This document shows, piece by piece, positions 26,065-34,816 of a stretch of 64,000 bases of DNA (positions are counted from its first letter, which is position 1; the number at the start of each line of letters is the position of its first letter). The translations under genes and the position numbers were made by a program. The notes under the pieces were generated by a model. It was not told the origin of the DNA. It ran no database searches and was given only the letters and a program-made list of their open reading frames with translations. This DNA is from Roseburia sp. AM59-24XD (lineage in GTDB: Bacteria; Bacillota; Clostridia; Lachnospirales; Lachnospiraceae), in contig NZ_QUET01000022.1 of assembly GCF_003478445.1 (NCBI RefSeq), forward strand, positions 1 through 64,000, written 5' to 3'.

Positions 26065-26631
26065 TCATCGCATTATCTTCCGGATAATCACCGGCAGCTG
26101 CAGCACACCGGTCAATATCACTCCGAGCGCCACACAGGACGAATAACGGTTGTATCCCATTACATTCATAACGACAGAAACAAAACAGGCAGCAAGAACC
26201 AAAACGATCGTTGTGCGCTGATAACGCATCTTTTCCTGTTCCGTTAATCTCTTATTTTCATGGTCAATAGGACTGTTTATCGCAATACTTATTCCGCTGA
26301 CGAGTAAGAATAACGGTATCAAACGGCTTCCTGAGAAATGGGACACGACATACAGACACCCTGCCAGAAGTCCGGTCGACATGATCATACAGATATACGC
26401 ATGCTTTGCATGATACCCGCCGCCAAATTTCCGGATCACCATAAACGGCATGATGATCAGAAAGCCCTCCGGAAACATACCAATAATACCGCTGATGACC
26501 AGAAAGATCACCAACGGTACAGTAGAGATGATAAAACTATAAATTGCGTATTCGTACAATTCTTTATCGTCAGACGAAATGGCACGGTTGTGAATCAGCC
26601 AGTCCGTTAATTCTGACAATAGACGATCCAC
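26065..26631 (-). CDS. agrB: AgrB-type peptide-processing membrane protease
   Basis: AgrB removes the C-terminal part of the AgrD precursor and forms the thiolactone ring of the signalling peptide. The 188-residue protein has four to six membrane spans. FGGGYHAKHAYIC carries the conserved His of the AgrB active site, followed by the Cys at position HAYIC. Length is typical. It starts at a GTG that shares its G with the agrD stop codon, so the two are coupled. This is the functional copy; the copy at 21293-21781 is truncated. Confidence 0.9.
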   Translation of the reverse strand: MDRLLSELTDWLIHNRAISSDDKELYEYAIYSFIISTVPLVIFLVISGIIGMFPEGFLIIMPFMVIRKFGGGYHAKHAYICMIMSTGLLAGCLYVVSHFSGSRLIPLFLLVSGISIAINSPIDHENKRLTEQEKMRYQRTTIVLVLAACFVSVVMNVMGYNRYSSCVALGVILTGVLQLPVIIRKIMR

Positions 26632-26786
26632 TATTTTTCTCTCCGGAAACGTCCCAGCTCTTTTGGTGCTTTGGGCTGATAAACCACGAAGCAGGCTGTA
26701 GAATTAGCCTCTGTACGCAAAACGTGAGTGAGTGTTCTGGCTGTAAGTTCAGCCGCCTTGCTTTCAACTTTCTTCTTAAGATTCAT
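26631..26786 (-). CDS. agrD: AgrD-type cyclic lactone autoinducer precursor
   Basis: The 51-residue peptide has an amphipathic basic leader (MNLKKKVESKAAELTA), a core region NSTACFVVY and a C-terminal recognition tail with PKELGRF, matching the conserved PKEL of AgrD precursors. By comparison with staphylococcal AgrD, the signal would be a thiolactone ring CFVVY with a short N-terminal tail from EANSTA; its exact end is not visible. AAGGAGG lies 9 bp before the ATG. Its only operon partner is agrB. Confidence 0.88.
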   Translation of the reverse strand: MNLKKKVESKAAELTARTLTHVLRTEANSTACFVVYQPKAPKELGRFRREK

Positions 26787-26960
26787 AGTTGTATACCTCC
26801 TTGTATAAAATTGAGTATGTAGAGATTTGTCCGAAATCTGCTCCAGACAATTAAATTTTACTACTTTTTCAAGAACAAATCGATGGGGTTTGCACGAAAC
26901 GACACAAAAACGCCATTTTGGGTCATTTGGGGGTGTTTTGGGCGATTTTGACCATGTCAT

Positions 26961-27020
26961 ACGGAACTGTTCTGCGAAATCGTTACCTGTTTTTCCAACT
27001 TTGACGGAATTATTCTGTGA
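26961..27020. promoter_or_regulatory. Paired operator-like repeats between agrD and the XRE regulator
   Basis: Two 17-bp direct repeats, ACGGAA-YTR-TTCTGYGA (26961-26977 and 27004-27020), lie 43 bp apart, about four helical turns, each imperfectly palindromic. In copy 1 the second is the perfect palindrome CGGAA-CTA-TTCCG (21936-21948) and the spacing is also 43 bp. They are likely binding sites for the XRE or LytTR regulators. Confidence 0.6.
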
Positions 27021-27078
27021 TACAGACTTTTTTTGCGGTCGAAGTTGTGATATACTGGAAAGAAGAGGAGGTATCCCC

Positions 27079-27435
27079 ATGCAGGACATTCAACAGGAGA
27101 CGATTGGACACCGCATCCGGCTCAGGCGCCGGGAACTGGGCTACAGCCAGCGAGAGATTGCCGGGCTGCTTGGCTTTTCCAAGAATCATCTTTCTTCCAT
27201 TGAGAATGGGCGAACCGGACTAAGCCTTGATAAGTTCGTGGAACTATGCAGCATTCTTCGTGTGTTTCCCGATTATCTTTTACTGGGGGCATTGCATTCC
27301 GATCATATCCCTCAGAATATCATCGACAAGCTGCAGCTGTGCAGTGAGGAGGATGTGAAGCTATTGGAGCAGATCGTTGAGCTGATGGTAACACGCAATC
27401 AATCTGCCTGGACCAGGGATCCGGACAATCCGTAG
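27079..27435 (+). CDS. XRE-family transcriptional regulator
   Basis: The 118-residue protein has an N-terminal Cro/C1-type helix-turn-helix: IGHRIRLRRRELGYSQREIAGLLGFSKNHLSSIENGRTGLSLDKFVELC. The C-terminal 55 residues (PQNIIDKLQLCSEEDVKLLEQIVELM) are helical and probably mediate dimerisation. AGGAGG precedes the ATG at 27079. It is transcribed away from agrDB and heads an operon with the regulator and kinase that follow, so control of the agr locus is likely. Confidence 0.85.
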   Translation: MQDIQQETIGHRIRLRRRELGYSQREIAGLLGFSKNHLSSIENGRTGLSLDKFVELCSILRVFPDYLLLGALHSDHIPQNIIDKLQLCSEEDVKLLEQIVELMVTRNQSAWTRDPDNP

Positions 27436-27474
27436 GCTTCATATAATGTTTCATTTCGGACAGGAGGTGTTTTT

Positions 27475-28182
27475 TTGCGAATTGTGATCTGTGATGACGA
27501 CAGGGAGCAGATTGAGCAGCTTACCCGTCAACTGAGACAGTTTTTCACCAGCTTGCACAGCAAGCTTCCGGATATTGTCAGCTTTGAAAGCGGAGAGGCA
27601 CTTCTTGCCGATACCGGTTCTAAGGATATCGTATTTCTTGATATCGAGATGGCCGGACTAAACGGCATCTATGTTGGCAAGGCATTAAAGGAACAGAATA
27701 AAAACACCATTATATTTATCATCACTTCATATGTGGAATATCTCGATGATGCGATGCGTTTTCATGTGTTCCGTTATCTGACGAAGCCTCTGAATCCCCA
27801 GAGACTCTATGACAACCTGAAGGAAGCACTCCACCTGTACAACACCTTAAGTACCACGATCGCGATCGAGACAAAGGATGGGCTGTACACCTACAATGCG
27901 TATGAGATCATCTGTGTAGAGGCGCAGGCACGAAAAGTGATTCTATACACGCTGCAGCGCGAGTTGGAATCCATTAATAGTATTGATTATTGGGATGAAG
28001 AATTGTCCCTCCCCTGCTTTTTCCGCTGCCACCGGAGCTTTATCGTCAACATGAAATACATTGACCATTTTGATCACTCGCTGATCCATTTATGCAGTGA
28101 CCGGTACACGGCATATCTGACCAGACGCAAATATTCCGAATTAAGGGAAAAGTATTTGCTTTATTTAGAAAGTACGAGGTAG
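27475..28182 (+). CDS. LytTR response regulator (AgrA-like)
   Basis: The 235-residue protein has a receiver domain (IVICDDD; IVFLDIEMAGLNG with the phosphorylated Asp; ITSYVEYLDDAM) and a LytTR domain (EIICVEAQARKVILYTL, FRCHRSFIVNMKYIDHF). It starts with TTG at 27475 with AGGAGG 6-8 bp upstream. It lies five bases before the sensor kinase gene. Together with agrBD it forms a complete quorum-sensing circuit; which promoter it binds cannot be read. Confidence 0.88.
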   Translation: MRIVICDDDREQIEQLTRQLRQFFTSLHSKLPDIVSFESGEALLADTGSKDIVFLDIEMAGLNGIYVGKALKEQNKNTIIFIITSYVEYLDDAMRFHVFRYLTKPLNPQRLYDNLKEALHLYNTLSTTIAIETKDGLYTYNAYEIICVEAQARKVILYTLQRELESINSIDYWDEELSLPCFFRCHRSFIVNMKYIDHFDHSLIHLCSDRYTAYLTRRKYSELREKYLLYLESTR

Positions 28183-28186
28183 AAGG

Positions 28187-29518
28187 ATGTCGATTACTAT
28201 TTGCTACGCAGTTATTTATTTTTTGGAGGCATGCATTTTATTGCAGTATTGCAGGAATCTTTTTACCGGGAAACGCTCTGCTGCTTTCCGGATCACGGCA
28301 TTGACGGTCGGATATTTCATTTTATTTGCGGGCTCTTTTCAGGAGAATTTCACGCTGAATCTGATCCTGTTTCTGTCCGTGCATGTGATCTTTCTGTATC
28401 TGGCATATGACCTGAAACCGCTGACAGCATTGTTTCACTCTCTGTTTATCACGATCACCATGGTGCTCAGCGAGCTTGTCATCATCAGTCTTCTCTCTTA
28501 TTTTGCGCCGGACTTTTATAATGAACGCACCTATTTCCGCAATGTTGTGATCCTGTCTGTGATCAGCAAATTGATTTATTTCTTCATTCTGCAGTTTACT
28601 TCGTATTATATCCAGAAGAGGTTTTCGCGAAAGCTGGTTTATGACAAAAGCTCTCTGGTCTTAAATGTTGTCCCTCTGATGTCGTGTGGGATCGCCATTG
28701 TTTTTACAAACGTCTGCATGAATATCGGTCTGAGCTTTTATTTGGACGTGCTGATCTCCGTATGCACGCTTCTGCTGCTGGTCATGAATATTTTCCTTGC
28801 CTGGTATCAGACCATGGTTCAGGAAAAGAACCGGCAGTTTCTGGAATTACAGCTCCTGCTGCAGAAGGAGCACGACACCACGCAGTATTTTCATTCCCTG
28901 TATGCGCAGGATGAGAAGCAGAAGATCCTGATCCATGACATCCGCAGGCATCTGCTGACAATCTCCAACCTCGCCAGGAATAAGGAGTACGATAAGATCA
29001 CGGCATATATTGACCAGATCGTGCAGTCCTCGGATCTGCAGGAATCTGTCCGCTTCTGCGATAATAAGCTGTTAAATGCGATTCTTTACCGCGCAAAGCA
29101 GCAAGCCCGTAGCAGCGATACGACTCTGATCACCGATATCCGTTCCGGCTGTGCCGATCTTTTGTCCGAGCATGATATTACTGCGCTGTTTGGCAATCTT
29201 CTGGATAATGCGCTGGAGGCAACGCAGAACATTCCCCGCGCCTCCATTGAACTTGATATCCGGCATCATAATGCAAATATGATCGTGATCACACTGATCA
29301 ACAGCTGCCGCAGCAATCCGTTCACGGCGAATAAACAGTTGTTTACGACCAAGCCGAATAAGCTCCGGCACGGCTATGGGTTAAAAAGCGTGCAGCGTGT
29401 TGTCGAGAAATATCATGGCGAATCGCAGTTTTATTTTGATTCCGATAATTTTACCTTCCACTCCATCATTATGTTGAAAAGTGATGTCCCTATAGCAGAC
29501 GCAAAAATAGGGGGATAA
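28187..29518 (+). CDS. AgrC-like GHKL sensor histidine kinase
   Basis: The 443-residue protein has six or seven membrane spans in residues 1-200, a linker helix, a phospho-acceptor site LIHDIRRHLLTISN around residue 250 and a GHKL ATPase domain with the N-box LLDNALEATQ and G-box HGYGLKSVQRVVEKYHG. This architecture is that of AgrC/ComD receptors for cyclic or linear peptides. The ATG follows GGTAGAAGG. It ends inside a convergent terminator. The peptide from agrD at 26631 is the obvious ligand candidate. Confidence 0.88.
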   Translation: MSITICYAVIYFLEACILLQYCRNLFTGKRSAAFRITALTVGYFILFAGSFQENFTLNLILFLSVHVIFLYLAYDLKPLTALFHSLFITITMVLSELVIISLLSYFAPDFYNERTYFRNVVILSVISKLIYFFILQFTSYYIQKRFSRKLVYDKSSLVLNVVPLMSCGIAIVFTNVCMNIGLSFYLDVLISVCTLLLLVMNIFLAWYQTMVQEKNRQFLELQLLLQKEHDTTQYFHSLYAQDEKQKILIHDIRRHLLTISNLARNKEYDKITAYIDQIVQSSDLQESVRFCDNKLLNAILYRAKQQARSSDTTLITDIRSGCADLLSEHDITALFGNLLDNALEATQNIPRASIELDIRHHNANMIVITLINSCRSNPFTANKQLFTTKPNKLRHGYGLKSVQRVVEKYHGESQFYFDSDNFTFHSIIMLKSDVPIADAKIGG

Positions 29519-29548
29519 CCGGACCATTTCTTCATCCGGTTATCCCCC
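29510..29548. terminator. Convergent bidirectional terminator
   Basis: A perfect 14-bp stem (29510-29523 with 29535-29548) overlaps the kinase stop codon and separates it from the 4-hydroxybutyrate dehydrogenase gene on the other strand. Confidence 0.8.
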
Positions 29549-29562
29549 ATGACTTAACAATC

Positions 29563-30675
29563 TTAATACAGTTCGCGGTAGATCTTGATCATACGCTCCC
29601 TGTCCAGAGGTACAAAGTTGTTGGCAAGCAGGCGCTGCTGGTTTTCGATGACGGAATCCGTAAACTCCTCGATCTCTTCCTCACGCATGCCATACTCATG
29701 CAACGGCTTCTTCTGGATCAGATGATTCAAAAGCTTCTCTAACTCCTCGTACACATTCTCTGTGGAGCAGCCCAGAATGTCCGCAATGAAACGGTTGAGC
29801 GTTGCAATCTCGCCGTCCGTCCTGATCTCCATGTAGTTCTTCATGACTCCGGTAAACATCGCATAATTGGACTCTCCGTGAGGCACATGATAGGTTGCCC
29901 CAAGCGGGTAGCTCATGGCATGCACTGCGGCACAGCCGGCGTTGCCAAAGGCGATACCGGCATAGTTGCTCGCCATCAGAAACTGAGGCAGAAGCGGCTT
30001 TCTCGCCTCCGGACCATGTGCGGCAATCTCTTTATAACCGTTTAAGATCATGTCGATCGCTTTGTAACCGAACATGCGGGTTGTCTGATTGCCCTTCGGG
30101 GACAGACTTGACTCGACCGCATGCACAAGTGCGTCAATGGAGCTTGTGGCAAATACGCCGAACGGCAGGCTTTCTAACAACTCCGGCACAAGCACTGCGC
30201 TGTCACCGTACATCTCGTCAACGGCAAGTCCCTTCTTGGTGCCGCGGCTGTTGAGTGCAAGGATCGCAATGTTCGTTACCTCGCTTCCGGTTCCGCAGGT
30301 GGTTGGCACAAGCACAAGCTCTTTGTCCTTGACCGGAGGGATCTTTCCATCGTACAGATCCAGTACCGGCGAAACGTCCTTCAATGCAAACAGCTTGGAA
30401 ATATCGATCACGGTACCGCCGCCCACAGCGATCACACGCTTGTGCAGTCCCTTAATATCCTTGTACATTGCCTCAACCATGTCGTCGGAGGGTTCGCCCT
30501 GTCCGTATTTCTCCTGGAAGATCACATCGCATTTCAGATCCAGATCTCCGAAAAACGGCTTGTAAATATATTCGTTTGTGACCATCAGATCTCCTTCGCC
30601 GATCTGAAATTCCTCCGCAAATTCCCGCACCTTGTCAAAATGATAGATTTCCGGTTTTATCATTAATTCTTTCAT
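29563..30675 (-). CDS. 4hbD: 4-hydroxybutyrate dehydrogenase (iron-containing alcohol dehydrogenase)
   Basis: This 370-residue protein resembles the 4-hydroxybutyrate dehydrogenase of Clostridium kluyveri over its whole length; that enzyme reduces succinate semialdehyde with NAD(P)H. Family marks are the nucleotide motif AVGGGTVIDISKLF, PTTCGTGSEVTN and the metal-binding Asp/His set around SSIDALVHAVES, GCAAVHAMSYPLG and HVPHGESN. It lies 20 bp after the aminotransferase gene in the same operon. The pair would turn GABA into 4-hydroxybutyrate. The later pathway genes are not in the window. Confidence 0.85.
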   Translation of the reverse strand: MKELMIKPEIYHFDKVREFAEEFQIGEGDLMVTNEYIYKPFFGDLDLKCDVIFQEKYGQGEPSDDMVEAMYKDIKGLHKRVIAVGGGTVIDISKLFALKDVSPVLDLYDGKIPPVKDKELVLVPTTCGTGSEVTNIAILALNSRGTKKGLAVDEMYGDSAVLVPELLESLPFGVFATSSIDALVHAVESSLSPKGNQTTRMFGYKAIDMILNGYKEIAAHGPEARKPLLPQFLMASNYAGIAFGNAGCAAVHAMSYPLGATYHVPHGESNYAMFTGVMKNYMEIRTDGEIATLNRFIADILGCSTENVYEELEKLLNHLIQKKPLHEYGMREEEIEEFTDSVIENQQRLLANNFVPLDRERMIKIYRELY

Positions 30676-30695
30676 ATTCGTTTTCGTTCCTTTCT

Positions 30696-32051
30696 CTATG
30701 CAGTCAGCTTCGCAATGGCAGCCTCCATAATATCAAGACCTGCTTCAAGCTGCTCATCGGTGATCACAAGCGGAGCAAGGAAACGGATGACATTTCCGTA
30801 GATTCCGGCGCTCTCAACGATCAGTCCGTTGGCAGCGCATTCCTGTACGAGATCCTTGACGAGTGCCGGGTTTGGCTCCTTGGATGCCTGATCCTTGACA
30901 AACTCCAGACCGATCATGGCACCAAGTCCACGGACATCGCCGATCACACCGTATTTCTCCTTCATTGCCTTATAGCGTGCTGTGACCTTCTTGCCGATCT
31001 CCATCGCACGTCCGGCGAGATCGTCCTTCTCCATGATCTCGATCGCCTTGAGCGCGGATGCACAGGAAACGGCATTACCGCAGTAGGTTCCGCCGATCGT
31101 GCCTGCTGGAACTGCCTGCATGATCTCTTCTCTTGCCACAATGGCACTCAGCGGCATACCACCGGCAATGGACTTGGCGGTTGCCAGAATATCCGGTGCG
31201 CAGCCTGCCTCTTTCCAGTATTCGGAAGCAAACATGCGGCCTGTTCTGCAGAAGCCTGCCTGTACTTCATCGGCTACGAGAAGGATTCCGTTGTCATCAC
31301 AGATCTTACGCACTGCCTTGACCCACTCGATCGGTGCCGGGATGAAACCGCCCTCACCCTGAAGCGGCTCTACGACGATTGCTGCGATCGTGTCTGCAGC
31401 ACCGCACTCCTCAAAGACATCGTAAATGGAGCTGATGTAATAATCAATTGCCGCATCATCCGGCATTCCTGCCGGTTTCCGGTAGAGATATGGAAATCTC
31501 GCACGGAATACGCCGTGGGAAAGAGGTCCCATGCTTGTGGCATATGCTTTCTTGGAGGTCATCGTCATGGTCAGCTCGGTACGGCCATGGAAGGCACCGG
31601 AAAATACAATGATGTTCGGGCGCTTTGTGTAACCTCTGGCGATCTTGACGGCATTTTCATCTGCCTCGGCACCGCTGTTGGCGAAGAAGGTACGCTTCTT
31701 ACCGCCCTTGACCGGAACGATCTCATTGAGCTTTTCTGCCAGTGCAACGTAGCCCTCATGTGTCACAATGTTAAACATACCGTGGAAGAATCTCTCTGCC
31801 TGCTCCTTGACAGCTTCTACCATAGCCGGCTGGCTGTATCCGACATTCAGGACACCGACGCCTCCGACCCAGTCAAGGAAATAGTTGCCATCCAGATCTT
31901 CCACCATGGCTCCCTCACCACGCTTGATCGCAACCGGATAAGCACAGCCGATGGCATCTGGAACTGCTGCATGTCTTCTGTCGATCAGGGCCTTTGACTT
32001 TGGGCCCGGTACACTCTCCGTAATAATCTTAGGTAACGCTTCTCTTAACAT
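30696..32051 (-). CDS. gabT: 4-aminobutyrate aminotransferase (class III PLP enzyme)
   Basis: The 451-residue protein matches GabT: an N-terminal ESVPGPKSKALIDRRHAAVPD, AFHGRTELTMTMTSK, and the PLP-binding region VADEVQAGFCRTGRMFA followed by DILATAKSIAGGMPLSA, with Lys as the Schiff-base residue. It transfers the amino group of GABA to 2-oxoglutarate, yielding succinate semialdehyde. The start at 32051 has AAGGAGG upstream; a longer frame from 32108 is not needed. It is probably transcribed from the divergent region containing the palindrome at 32157. Confidence 0.9.
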   Translation of the reverse strand: MLREALPKIITESVPGPKSKALIDRRHAAVPDAIGCAYPVAIKRGEGAMVEDLDGNYFLDWVGGVGVLNVGYSQPAMVEAVKEQAERFFHGMFNIVTHEGYVALAEKLNEIVPVKGGKKRTFFANSGAEADENAVKIARGYTKRPNIIVFSGAFHGRTELTMTMTSKKAYATSMGPLSHGVFRARFPYLYRKPAGMPDDAAIDYYISSIYDVFEECGAADTIAAIVVEPLQGEGGFIPAPIEWVKAVRKICDDNGILLVADEVQAGFCRTGRMFASEYWKEAGCAPDILATAKSIAGGMPLSAIVAREEIMQAVPAGTIGGTYCGNAVSCASALKAIEIMEKDDLAGRAMEIGKKVTARYKAMKEKYGVIGDVRGLGAMIGLEFVKDQASKEPNPALVKDLVQECAANGLIVESAGIYGNVIRFLAPLVITDEQLEAGLDIMEAAIAKLTA

Positions 32052-32156
32052 ATCAGATTCCTCCTTGCATGTAATTTGCTTTTCTTTTGATATCAGAAAT
32101 CTTAGCACAATATTTTGGCGTATTCTATGTGTTTTAGCATAATCATCCGGGAAGTT

Positions 32157-32175
32157 ATTGTGCTGTCAGCACAAT
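32157..32175. promoter_or_regulatory. Perfect palindrome in the gabT-pucR divergent region
   Basis: ATTGTGCT-GTC-AGCACAAT is a perfect 19-bp inverted repeat between the divergent gabT and pucR genes. Additional half-sites occur at 32104-32111 (AGCACAAT) and about 32135-32142. This is the expected type of site for the PucR-family regulator encoded next to it. Confidence 0.65.
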
Positions 32176-32289
32176 TCATGTATACTGATCCTTAGAAGCA
32201 GAAATTATCCGGAATCTCATGAAAATTTACAGGAATGTTATCTGAGTAGTCGAAATATCACGAATATTTACGGAAACGGGGGAAGCACT

Positions 32290-33303
32290 ATGGCATTAAC
32301 TCTAGAATATTTTTATCATCACACCCAGTCAAAGTATCAGCTCTGTCTGCTGACGCCGACCGCGAATCTGGACCGTCTGATCTCCTGGGTGCATCTCGTG
32401 GAGGACCGCAGCAACTGCAGCTTCCTGCGCGGCAATGAGCTGATCATCACGACCGGTATGGAGACCGCCAAGCCCGGCGAGCTTCTCCCTTTCGTGCAGC
32501 AGCTTGCCGATCAGCACGCCTGTGGGCTTGTCCTGAATATGGGACCGTATATCAGCTCTGTCCCGCAGGAGGTCAATGACTGGTGTCTTGCGCACCGTTT
32601 CCCGCTGTTTGCAATGCCATGGGAGGTTCATATTGCGGATATCATGCAGGACTACTGCAACGAGATCATCTCGGAGAAGCGGACGCAGGATCTGCGCACG
32701 GAGGCGCTGGAGCATGCCCTGCATATGAATATTTCCGAAAAGGACATTCCCGTGCTGGAGGGCTTCCGCGGCTGCTTTCTGCTGGTGAGCGATCAGGAGC
32801 TTTCCTTCCCGTGGTACGCCCATGTGCGGATGGGAGAACTGTTTTATTATGCTTCTGTCACACTTCCGTCCGTTCCGAAGGAGGCGCACTGCGGGGTGAG
32901 TGAACCTGTTTCTTCGCCGTATTCCCTGCCGGTGCAGGCAAAGCATGCCGGACGTGCGCTGACGGTCAGCCGGATCCGTAGCGAATCCCTGACGCATTTT
33001 CGCAATATCGGTCTTTACAATACGGTACTTGCCATCGATGATCCGGAGGTGTTTGCGCAGGCAGAGAAGCTTCTGTCACCGCTGACGGATCCCACGCTAC
33101 GCCAGACACTTCGAAGCTGGCTTGAGCATGACGGCAGCATCCAGGCGGTGGCACAGGAGCTGTTCATGCACCGCAATACCGTGAATTTCCGGATCAAACG
33201 GCTGCGCCGGATCTTTGCGCTGGACACGGCTCTCCAGAAAACAGAGCTTTTACTGGCGTTTTACATGGAGGATGTGCGCCGTATTATGGCTTCGGACGAA
33301 TAG
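32290..33303 (+). CDS. PucR-family transcriptional regulator (GABA locus)
   Basis: The 337-residue protein has an N-terminal PucR ligand-sensing domain (RLISWVHLVEDRSNCSFLRGNELIITTGM; NDWCLAHRFPLFAMPWEV) and a C-terminal HTH_30 domain (LEHDGSIQAVAQELFMHRNTVNFRIKRLRRIF). It is transcribed away from gabT, and a PucR-type palindrome lies between them. GGGGGAAG precedes the ATG at 32290; an earlier start at 32158 would overlap the palindrome and lacks a site. It likely activates gabT-4hbD in response to GABA or a related amine. Confidence 0.85.
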   Translation: MALTLEYFYHHTQSKYQLCLLTPTANLDRLISWVHLVEDRSNCSFLRGNELIITTGMETAKPGELLPFVQQLADQHACGLVLNMGPYISSVPQEVNDWCLAHRFPLFAMPWEVHIADIMQDYCNEIISEKRTQDLRTEALEHALHMNISEKDIPVLEGFRGCFLLVSDQELSFPWYAHVRMGELFYYASVTLPSVPKEAHCGVSEPVSSPYSLPVQAKHAGRALTVSRIRSESLTHFRNIGLYNTVLAIDDPEVFAQAEKLLSPLTDPTLRQTLRSWLEHDGSIQAVAQELFMHRNTVNFRIKRLRRIFALDTALQKTELLLAFYMEDVRRIMASDE

Positions 33304-34717
33304 CCTCGAATGCCCCGTACAGATCAAGCGTGCCATACCCCCACTCTTCGTTTGGGAAGCGGCGTCCGTCCCGGTTTGCTCCGCGGATCAGGTATTTCTG
33401 TACGCCGACCGTGTCCATGTTGATGTCGTTGCCCTTGACGATCCCCCACTCCACCAGAAGAATGGCAGCCCCCGCTGTCACAGCCGCCGCAGCACTGGAA
33501 CCGCTGCGGCTCACATAGCGCACCGGTCTGTCGGGCTCCGCCGCCACATTGCCGGGCTCCGGTGCCGGACCGTAGATATTGATGCCGGGTGCCGCAATGT
33601 CCGGTGCAATCTCCCCTCGCACATTAAAGCCCCTGCTTGCCTGCGCAGCCACACTCCGGTTCGCACCATCGTAGTAGGAAACGGTGATGATCTGCAAATT
33701 GTTAGACGGATCGCACAAGGTCGTATTGGGATCCGGGCGCAGAAAATAAGTCCCGTTATTAATAAATTCACGGATCGGCAGCCACATGTCAAACTGCGCC
33801 GGAATGTCCGTCTCATTGTACACACGGAACCGCCAGATCCCCTCCTCGGGACCAAAGAAGCGGAGACGGATGCATTCATCCCCACTCTCAAAGGAAACCA
33901 GCAGATAATCAATATAGACAACGGTCTTTTCCAACAGAAAACGGATCATCTGCCGTTCGCCGACACGGGCATAGATTCTGCCACTGAACTCCCCGCCGGG
34001 CGAGATCAAAGCCACGGAGCAAAGTCCGGGCGCCTTGCACCAAAGCTCTGTTGTGAAGTCGGTCTCAGCAGGATCGACCCGAAGCTCCACCTCCGTCTCT
34101 CCCCGGGCGGCAAGCTGCTCCTGATGATAGTGGTGTGATTCGTTTCCCTCATTGCCGCCTGCTGCCACGACAACAAAGCCCCTCAGATCGCCATAGGACT
34201 GCGCAATATGACCGAGTGCCCCTCCCCGGTAATGGCTTCCGAGACTTGTTCCCATGCCGATACACACGACCATCGGCTTTCTGCGCCGATAGGCGATCCT
34301 TGCCAGATAGCGGATCCCCAGCATAATATCATTTTCCATAAAGCACGGCACATCCGGGTCGATCCCGTAATAATCACGGATGTTTCTTTTGGCAGCTTTG
34401 CATTTCACAACGACAAGCTCCGCCAACGGAGCGATTCCCGAAAATTCCTGTGCCGCATCTTCGTTGCCGCATGCCACGCCCGCCATAAAGGTTCCATGTC
34501 CCTCGGTATCTCTGCTCGGTACGATATCGTAAGGATTTGCCGACTGCAGCGCGCGGTTGATGGCTTCTCTTCCGTATTCCGTGCCATAGGAAAGCTCCTC
34601 CGGCAGTCCGCCCTCCTGTCCCGAATTCGGGACATACGGAATGCTCTGATCCCAAATGGAATAGATCCTTGTCGTTCCATCAGCATTCAAAAAAGAGGGG
34701 ATCGTGTAATCAATCCC
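33284..34717 (-). pseudogene. Subtilisin-like protease, C-terminal part of a split Csp-type gene
   Basis: This fragment holds the peptidase S8 core except its first catalytic residue. It begins (G)IDYTIPSFLNADGTTRI, continues with the catalytic His in DTEGHGTFMAGVAC, and ends with the Ser region YVSRSGSSAAAAVTAG. The missing N-terminus with Asp-Thr-Gly is encoded at 39760-40086. The two parts join without loss of a residue. No ribosome-binding site precedes the first usable codon (TTG, 34690), and a hairpin with a T-run lies just before it, so expression as it stands is unlikely. It overlaps the pucR end by 20 bp. Confidence 0.88.
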
Positions 34718-34720
34718 CTC
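34694..34720 (-). terminator. Hairpin with T-run at the insertion junction
   Basis: On the minus strand GAGGGGAT (34720-34713) pairs with ATCCCCTC (34702-34695), with a 10-nt loop, followed by TTTTTT. Part comes from the original subtilase gene. It could terminate the transglutaminase operon. Confidence 0.6.
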
Positions 34721-34816
34721 TGGTGTGCGATAAAATTTTATTTATATAATTGCTTCGCAATAGTGCAATCCATCATTTAGTGGTAAATATCTTTTCGTAT
34801 GTCCATACACTATTTA

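Larger units (their letters stand above)
25796..27020. repeat. Duplicated agr block, copy 2 (intact)
   Basis: Near-identical to 21025-21955 but keeping the 297 bp (26522-26818) that encode the AgrB N-terminus and AgrD. It extends from the start of the regulator gene remnant to the operator region before the XRE gene at 27079. Confidence 0.85.
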
